From Bretschneidera sinensis (Eukaryota; Streptophyta; Magnoliopsida; Brassicales; Akaniaceae), in NCBI GenBank assembly GCA_023935145.1, contig CM043705.1:58533584-58597583 (forward strand): DNA of 64,000 bases. Reading direction: 5' to 3'. The position numbers and the translations under genes were made by a program. Every line of letters starts with the position of its first letter. Position 1 is the first letter of the stretch. Below the pieces are notes generated by a model. That model did not search any database. It was given only the letters and a program-made list of their open reading frames with translations, and had not been told where the DNA came from. This document shows, in pieces, positions 57,450 to 64,000 of this stretch.

Positions 57450-59520
57450 TTGGGATAAGTGCCATTTTATGGTTAAGCAAGGAATTGTACTGGGGCATAT
57501 CATATCTCATCGAGGGATTGAAGTCGACAAAGCGAAGGTGGATTTGATTTCCAGCCTTCCACCCCCACGTACGATGAAAGAGGTTCGATCTTTTCTGGGC
57601 CATGCAGGTTTCTATAGGCGATTTATCCAGAATTTCAGCAAGATTGCCAGGACCTTGTGCAAGTTGTTGCAAAAAGATGCCCCATTTCTATTTGATGAGG
57701 ATTGTAAGAAAGAATTTGGGGATCTGAAGGAAATTCTGACGTCCACACCCATTATTCAGCCACCTAACTGGGGTGTGCCTTTTGAGATTATGTGTGACGC
57801 ATCAGACTATGCTGTTAGAGTTGTTTTGGGGCAGCGTGTTGATAAACTTCCCCATGCTATCTATTACGCAAGTCGAACTCTAAACGACGCACAACTCAAT
57901 TATTCTACCACTGAGAAGGAGTTGCTTGCAGTCGTTTTTGCACTAGACAAGTTCAGATCCTACTTGTTAGGATCTAAAGTCATTATCTACTCGGACCATG
58001 CTGCATTGAAGTATCTTTTCTCTAAAAAAGATGCTAAATCTCGTCTTATCCGATGGATCTTGCTACTTCAAGAGTTCGACATTGAGATTCGGGATAAGAA
58101 AGGTTCGGAAAATGTGGTGGCGGACCATTTATCTAGATTGATTGTGGAATTCAGTGAGGCTGCCACTCCTATTTCTGAGACCTTTCCTGATGAGCAATTG
58201 ATGCACATTGCTCACAGTCCCGCACCATGGTTTGCTGACATAGTGAACTATCTTGTCACCGGACACATGCCCTTGCATTGGGGGAGGCAAGATAAATCAA
58301 AATTTTTGGCCATGGTAAAACACTTTTTCTGGGATGATCCTTACCTATTCAAGTATTGTCCTGATCAGATCATTAGACGATGTATTCCTGAGCATGACCA
58401 ATCTAATGTCATCGCCTTTTGTCATGATCATGCATGTGGAGGCCATTTTAGTGCTAAAAAGACCGCTGCAAAGATTTTGCAGTGTGGATTTTATTGGCCT
58501 ACCCTGTTCCGGGATTCTCACACCTACTGTATATCTTGTGAGCATTGCCAAAAGCTAGGGAGTCTTTCTAGGAGAAATATGATGCCCCTCAACCCTATTC
58601 TGATTGTTGAGATTTTTGATGTGTGGGGCATTGATTTCATGGGACCATTCCCAAACTCTTTTGGCTACTTATACATTCTAGTTGCTGTGGACTATCTGTC
58701 CAAGTGGGTGGAGGCCGTTGCGTGCAAGACCAATGACCACAGAGTTGTGGTCCAGTTCTTGAAAGACACTATTTTTGCTCGTTTTGGTACGCCTCGAGCA
58801 ATCATAAGTGATGGAGGTAAGCACTTTTGCAACAAGATCTTTGAGCAGTTGATGAAGAAATATTGTATCACGCACAAAGTTGCCACCCCATATCACCCAC
58901 AGACGAGTGGTCAAGTGGAAATCTCAAATCGCGAGATCAAACATATTTTGGAAAAGACTGTGAACCCTACTAGAAAGGATTGGTCTCTGCGATTGACGGA
59001 TGCACTGTGGGCATATCGGACAGCCTTCAAGACGCCAATTGGCATGTCCCCCTATCGCATTGTATACGGAAAGGCATGTCACCTTCCGGTTGAATTAGAG
59101 CATCGTGCGTATTGGGCTGTCAAGCAACTAAATTTCAATCTTTCCAAGGTTGGCTCACAACGGAAGCTCCAACTCAATGAATTGGAGGAGCTGCGGAATG
59201 ATGCGTATGAGTGTGCCCGATCATACAAAGCACAAATGAAGAAGACTCATGACCAAAATATTTTGAGACGAGCTTTTGAGCCGGGTCAGAGAGTTCTTCT
59301 TTATAATTCGCGCCTGCATCTTTTTCCAGGCAAGCTCAAATCCCGATGGTCAGGCCCATTCATTATTCGATCGGTTTTTCCTCATGGAGCCATCGAGATT
59401 GAAGATCCTAAGAATGGTAATACTTTCAAGGTAAATGGACAGAGGCTAAAACCATTCTTAGAGTTGAGGAGTCCAGACATTGAGACGATACTGTTGGAGG
59501 ATCCTAGTTACTCAGATTGA
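57425..59520 (+). CDS. Athila-type Pol, second part: RT end, RNase H, integrase
   Basis: Continues after the frameshift ([37 protein letters not shown]). RNase [59 protein letters not shown]. Integrase: zinc region ([31 protein letters not shown]), catalytic core D in [11 protein letters not shown] in [11 protein letters not shown] in [11 protein letters not shown], so the DDE triad is complete. C-terminal domain with [20 protein letters not shown] and [17 protein letters not shown]. Stops at TGA 59518-59520. Integrates element DNA. No env ORF follows. Confidence 0.92.
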
Positions 59521-60815
59521 GTGTAGTATTCTAGGGAGAGTTTGGCTGAAGACGTAAAACTTAGCGCTCATGGGAGGCACCCCACAGCTTATCTTTTCTT
59601 TTGTTTATTTATTATTTCGCATTTTTATGATTAATGTTTGTTTCCAGTATTTTTTTGTTTTCCAGTTTTTATTTTTTCAGGGACAAAGCGTACTTCAGTT
59701 CAAGTTTGGGGGTATGCTATGAGCCATACCAGTCCAGATAGTTCTCCATATCTCAGGTCAGCTCTTTTCATATTAGTCACACATTGGGGTCAATGTGTAA
59801 TTTAAGTTTGGGGGTATGGGAGACACATCACACACTTTGTCCTAATTTGTTGTCTTTTCGTCATAGAGATAAATGCATGCTCATGTTATCGTGAAATTTT
59901 AGATGATCTAAACATTTTCTGTGATGTGATGTCATTGGTAAGGTTAACATTTTGAACACATGATCTGGTGATAATTTTTTAAAATTTAGTTACTTACTTT
60001 AGGCATTTTGAGAATTCACATGTTTGATCTAATCTCACACGAGCACATTAGCACAAATTATGTGAGGTATGACATGTGATTTTAATGTGTATTTTTTCTT
60101 ATCTTAACTGAAACTGGATGACTTGTTGGATGAACTCTTGGGCATAGGAAAATATATATATATAAAAAAAAATTATTATCAATAAACTTTTCGTTGAGTA
60201 ACTGGACCTCTTGCCTCAGTAAGCAGTGAGTGTTCACGTCAAAAGGTGAAATTTTGCTTTGTAGTATTAAGGCCGGTTTATTTTCGTAGCCTTTTTGACT
60301 CGAGTTAGTAAGTCCTTAGGGGTGTCTGTACACCTAATGTCCTAAAGCCACCTGGTTTGGGAGTCATTGACTCAACACTCGCTACATGGGTCAATTAGAA
60401 AGCTTAAGGGAACTAAACATAGCCGTGCCTTATTAAAAAAAAAAAAAAGAATAAAATAAAATCTATGCCTTTTCGTTCATTTTTTATGGGAAATTCGGTG
60501 AATCTTGAGACATGGAGACCTTACACATTAGAGTTACTTGGAAGCTTCATTTTTATGTACTAATTCACCTTACACTGATTCAAGCTTGTGATGCCTTATC
60601 CTGCCTTTTGTAAGTAATTAGATTTTAACATTTCTATTCGTTGCGAAGATGGGTTTACCTTTTTAAGCTTGCTTATGAATGAATATCATGGTGATGTGTG
60701 CTCCTTAAATTTTTGGATACCATGAGTGATGACTTTATCTTTATGTTCTTTGTTTTTCATTGAGTCTTTTATTTTGTTTTGCTAAGGGACTAGAAAATAT
60801 AAGTTTGGGGGTATT
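59521..60815 (+). other. 3' UTR of the Athila-type element with three PPT-like copies
   Basis: Non-coding. AAGTTTGGGGGTAT occurs at about 59703, 59807 and 60802; only the last directly precedes the 3' LTR and is the functional polypurine tract. Contains one inverted copy of the unit tripled in the sister element (GAGTAACTGGACCTCTTGCC near 60196). No env-like frame. Confidence 0.85.
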
Positions 60816-62096
60816 TGATGAGTCTAAAATATTGCATATTTTAGACCCTTAACTTATATTTGTTATGCTCTTAGTTAGTAGTATTTTACTTTATTTTACG
60901 TTTTTCTTGTGTTTTGTGTATTTTTACATGTTTGTGGAGAAAGTGCAGCATTTCAGGTTGATTTGAAGCTTCTGGAGACATTGCGCTCGATCGCAACAGA
61001 TATGCGATCGAGTGCACCAGCGCTCGAGCGCACCTGCCTTTGAACGAGCGCAAGGTCAACATCCCACATCGAAATATTTGAAGTTCAGTGCATTTGCGAT
61101 CGATCGCAGCAGACATGCGATCGAGCGCACATGAGATCGTGCGCACAAGACATGCGATCGATCGTACCTGCGATCGATCGTACCTGCGATCGATCGCACC
61201 ACACTGCGATCGAGCGCACACGGGCCTATATCCCACATCGTTTCTGCAACCTGTTTTACTCCGGGTCTCCCCCTATATAAACACCATTTGGCTTCATAAT
61301 CCAATGTACAATTCCTGAGCCACTTTGGTGTTTACCGGTGGACGTCCGTTAGCATTCTGGTGGATCCCGAAGGCATTGCTACCACGAGGGGAAGCGCCGC
61401 CCGTCAGCGAGTGGAATTTCTCCCATGTAAAGTTGTTTATTTATTTCTTTATATTCAGTTGTTTTAGTTTAAATGTTTAGCACTTTTTATTATAGTTTTA
61501 TAGTTATGAGTGGCTAGACTCTTCAGCTAAGGTTGAAGATGAAGCCCCGCTGTTGTTTGGCGTAGTAGTTCAGATTTGCTTGTACAAATCTGACAATTTT
61601 TAGTATAAATGTTCTGTCAATTATTTGAGTTAATCTTATAATTGATTGAGTTTAAATTGTCTGTTGGATTTTCTTTGTGTTTCATCTGATGGATACATTG
61701 AATGCTTTTCGATTAAATTGGATTCCCTTTGTGATTTGTTAAGAGCGGATACATCGGGTGCTTTTGGTTTAGTTGGGATATTCTTTGTTTTTTGTCTTAT
61801 AGTTGGATTCATAGAATGTTTTGATAGGCTATATTTTTAGAACATGTATACTTAACTTCGGTGGGGTGGATTCAGAAACCTTAGTGCTTTTTATTATTAG
61901 TTTTTAAATCAATTTAATTTAGTTTTAATTTATTTTGCAATATCATTCTGAAATTTGGAACTAGGTTAAAATAGAGTTAGTTTAGATTAAAAATTATATT
62001 TTCACAACGCAATTCCCTATGGATTCGACCTCGCACTTGCACAACGCTATACTGCAAACGACTCGTGCACTTGCGAGTAAATTAAAACTCACAACA
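60816..62096 (+). repeat. 3' LTR of the Athila-type element
   Basis: 1,281 bp; same as 52593-53856 except for about a dozen substitutions, one extra T and one extra 16-bp unit (TACCTGCGATCGATCG) in the motif array near 61165. Confidence 0.93.
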
Positions 62097-62309
62097 AGTT
62101 TTTGAACTCAAAATATTTTTTTTTTTTTAAACTGGTATTCTGAACACTACATTTTTCTTAAAACAATCTACCTAAGCATGATATACAAATAACCAATTCA
62201 TCCCCAGAATTAAATCAAAATATGTCATATCTAAAGGAAACAAATCAACTTCAAATTCTCTATCAGCCATACTAATCACACAACCTTAATAAATTATCCT
62301 GATAATAAC
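62097..62309 (-). pseudogene. Chromovirus protease-RT linker piece
   Basis: On the minus strand: ADREFEVDLFPLDMTYFDLI, LGMNWLFVYHA, stop, VDCFKKNVVFRIPV. This is the chromovirus block (usually GMDWL and VVFRTP) between protease and RT. It joins 52592 across the Athila-type insertion and 63389 across the solo LTR. Confidence 0.85.
62305..62309. repeat. Target-site duplication ATAAC (left)
   Basis: ATAAC before the solo LTR; repeated at 63389-63393. Confidence 0.88.
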
Positions 62310-62763
62310 TGTTGGAAATCACCTTGACAAGATGCCAAAGTAGTGATCTTCCAAACACCCAAGTCTAGAATGACTTGTAAAGATTTGGAATCGAAAACAA
62401 AAACAGAAAATCAAAGAAAGAAAGAAGACAAGCAATTTGTTATCGAGGTTCGGCAATGTGCCTACGTCCCCGTGAGTTCCACCGAACTCTCTGCACTAAA
62501 TCAAATGGTTCTTACAAGTTACAACAATCCCCTTCAAGAAACCTCAAGTTCTTGAAGAAACCAAGAAGAGAAGAAAGGAAGAAGATGAGAACTAACAATG
62601 CTTTCTTTCTAATCTAGACTTCTCTATCTTTTACACCCAGCCTTACTACAAAGAGTCCCTCTTGTGTTTGTCACTCTTACATAATTCTCTCTATGTGTTT
62701 ACAATTGATCTCACAATATCACAATGTATTCTTTATTCTCTTGTGAAAGATGAAGCTTGAAAA

Positions 62764-62777
62764 CCCCTTTTATAGCC
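62764..62777 (-). promoter_or_regulatory. TATA box of the solo LTR
   Basis: GGCTATAAAAGGGG on the minus strand, about 95 bp downstream of the motif array. Confidence 0.6.
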
Positions 62778-62869
62778 ATCCACTTCTTGGACATTCTTGA
62801 GATTCAATCCTCACCCTTTGATCAAGATCATCACTTAATCATGGCCCTTCATCACTTTCCTAAGTGGTG

Positions 62870-63250
62870 TTGTGCGTTTTGACCTGGCACACACGTACTT
62901 AAGAGAGTCCTTATGCATGCTACCTATGTGTGCAGTAGTGTGCCTGGCGCCTAAGCGCTCAGCAGGGCACGGTACGGTGCTGGACAGAGTGCCTTTGCAC
63001 ACCTTCTGGGTGGTGCACCGCTGGGCTGTGCGCGGTGCAGTGCTGGTGCGCATCAAGCAGCACACCTACTGGACGGTGCGGTGCTGGCAGATGGGCAGTA
63101 AGGTGCTGGTGCATTTCTAGAGTCACCATTCTATGAGGCACGGTGCTGATGAAGGGGCGGTGTGGTGCACATTGATGCTGCCTCTTCACCCAGCTGTGCG
63201 CGCACCCCTTCTACTTGTGTGCAGAAGTGCGCACACCAGTGTGCCTAGCC
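62870..63250. repeat. GTGC/GCAC-rich motif array in the solo LTR
   Basis: Dense, irregular copies of GGTGCTGG, GTGCGC, GTGCAC and GGTGCGGTGC, strikingly GC-rich against AT-rich flanks. On the minus strand it lies upstream of the TATA box. Confidence 0.75.
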
Positions 63251-63388
63251 TTACCTTGCTCCAAAGTGATGCACACATATATGTGCAGTCTTCTAACTTG
63301 CTGAGCTTTAATTCTCCAACTTTGGTTTAGACTTTAACCATCTTCGAACCATGCTTGTACATGTTTGAACCTTAGACAAATACCAACA

Positions 63389-63393
63389 ATAAC
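63389..63393. repeat. Target-site duplication ATAAC (right)
   Basis: Identical to 62305-62309. Confidence 0.88.
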
Positions 63394-64000
63394 CTATCCC
63401 TAGTAGGAACCTCAACAATAATAGAATGTATCAAATGACTAATACAAGCATCTATAGATTTCATATAAACACTGGATGCAAAAGAATGAGTTGCACCATG
63501 ATCAATCAATAATCTAACAGGTCTATCAAGACTAGATACCATACCCATAAAAATATCAGGAGTGGCATGTGTCTCCTGTTGGGTCAATACATAGACTCTG
63601 TTATCTCTGGGCTATAACTAACCACCGTGTCCTCTCTCAGCTAGTAATCCTCTACCTCTGCCCCGCATACTCCTTCATCCATCACCTCTCTCCACCTATT
63701 TTCTTCCAACACCTCCAACACTTATCTCAACATATTTCCCTACTAGACAATCTACACTAATATGTCCTCCCTCGCCACATACAAAGCACATTAGAGTAGG
63801 AAAATTCTGAGATATATGCCTTATTTGATTACATCTATATCAAGCTCTTATCTCTCGATCATACATCAGATTACCACTTCTCTTTGGTGTCATACCTACT
63901 CCTCTACCATAACTTCTTGTTCTTATAGCCTGTCTCCCAAATCTATGGGTCCCACCAATATTACTCTGAGCTACAAAAGCAAAAGATTATGCTTGCCTCT
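63394..64000 (-). pseudogene. Chromovirus gag end and protease, cut by window edge
   Basis: 63372-63587 (minus): TPDIFMGMVSSLDRPVRLLI, then DHGATHSFASSVYM, the aspartic protease region (usual DxGATHSF). Upstream, about 63740-63850: two zinc knuckles, one clear (CFVCGEGGHISVDC, CX2CX4HX4C) and one starting CYRCNQ. Stops near 63610-63680 separate the two. The rest of gag and the 5' LTR lie beyond 64000. Confidence 0.82.

Larger units (their letters stand above)
52593..62096 (+). mobile_element. Athila-type Gypsy element, young and nearly complete
   Basis: 9,504 bp on the plus strand, inserted into the chromovirus between its protease-RT linker (TTTGAACTC at 62100) and RT start. LTRs 52593-53856 and 60816-62096 differ by roughly a dozen substitutions plus one 16-bp motif unit (about 1%), so it is young. 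PBS, gag, protease, RT, RNase H, integrase and polypurine tract are all present. Two CAA-to-TAA stops and one frameshift break the ORF; otherwise domains look functional. No clear target duplication was seen at the ends. Confidence 0.92.
62310..63388 (-). mobile_element. Solo LTR, family unassigned
   Basis: 1,079 bp, TGTTGG...CCAACA ends, perfect ATAAC on both sides, no internal genes: the product of recombination between the two LTRs of a former element. On the minus strand a GC-rich array of GTGCAC- and GGTGCGGTGC-like motifs (63250 to 62870) precedes TATA box GGCTATAAAAGGGG (62764-62777), so the element ran on the minus strand. Frames inside (for example 62872-63330) arise from the array. 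Confidence 0.85.
40313..64000 (-). mobile_element. Tekay-like chromovirus hosting three nested insertions, runs off the window
   Basis: Minus-strand Ty3-gypsy element. Its 3' LTR is 40313-40656 plus 47686-49473, pol is 49500-52592 plus 62097-62309, and protease and gag end are 63394-64000; the rest lies to the right. Guests at 40657-47680, 52593-62096 and 62310-63388 interrupt it. The chromodomain-type pol end (VRILDRNEQFL, DVEEITWEHEARM) and LTR starting TGTAGTAC identify a Tekay/Del-type chromovirus. Pol is full of stops. The LTR piece at 1-1467 belongs to the same family. Confidence 0.85.

Noticed and set aside
59521..60815. An env-like gene in the Athila-type element
   Set aside because: Some Athila elements carry one after pol, but here only short frames exist and no signal peptide or membrane anchor is visible.
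52588..62105. A target duplication for the young Athila-type element
   Set aside because: Flanks TCCTT and AGTTT or TTTTT do not match convincingly; the T-run blurs the right edge, so none is claimed.
62835..63330. Cys/His-rich frames in the solo LTR
   Set aside because: Produced by the GTGC/GCAC motif array; overlapping frames on both strands have the same odd composition.

Overview
The window is nuclear DNA of a flowering plant, most likely a eudicot. It holds one gene with 14 exons and GT-AG introns, a plant receptor-kinase pseudogene, and several plant-specific transposon lineages: SIRE-like Copia, Tat-, Athila- and Tekay-like Gypsy, FAR1-like Mutator, hAT and Mutator MITEs, and a LINE. 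The species cannot be named from the sequence. No rRNA, tRNA or CRISPR was recognised.

Layout. 1-2325: an LTR piece of a Tekay-like chromovirus abuts the 3' end of a small Copia element. 2341-12292: an LRK10L/WAK-like receptor kinase pseudogene, split in its ATP-loop region by a 7,945-bp SIRE-like Copia element (3354-11298). That element has 1,175-bp LTRs and a perfect 5-bp target duplication, GACCC. It lacks integrase and most of reverse transcriptase but keeps an extra ORF downstream of pol. 12795-23162: a decayed Tat-lineage Gypsy element on the minus strand, with an antisense (plus-strand) spliced gene and a 48-bp minisatellite between pol and its 3' LTR. 23477-24224: a Mutator-type foldback MITE. 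25180-31360 (minus): the only intact cellular gene, a TTC38-like tetratricopeptide-repeat protein whose 14 exons sum to 468 codons plus stop. Its intron 3 carries a LINE tail and a 63-bp hairpin insertion. 32443-32741: a hAT-type MITE. 33872-39391: a FAR1-like Mutator element with terminal inverted repeats and a broken transposase. 40313 to beyond 64000: a Tekay-like chromovirus (minus) carrying three nested insertions: an Athila-type deletion derivative in its LTR (40657-47680), a young and nearly complete Athila-type element in its pol (52593-62096), and a solo LTR (62310-63388).

How it fits together. Only the TTC38-like gene should make a normal cellular protein. The rest records insertion, deletion and nesting. 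The order of events can be read: the chromovirus came first, then its three guests; the SIRE element, whose LTRs differ by roughly 9% in the first 200 bp, is much older than the Athila element, whose LTRs differ by about 1%.

The most interesting cross-cutting signal is an array of short motifs in the U3 region just upstream of the LTR TATA box in four unrelated LTR families, in three of them centred on a palindromic hexamer. The SIRE element carries a second array, with its own TATA-like sequence, ahead of its extra ORF. The Tat element carries a complete-looking antisense transcription unit. These suggest that extra promoters are a recurrent feature of the elements here; this is inference from sequence layout only.
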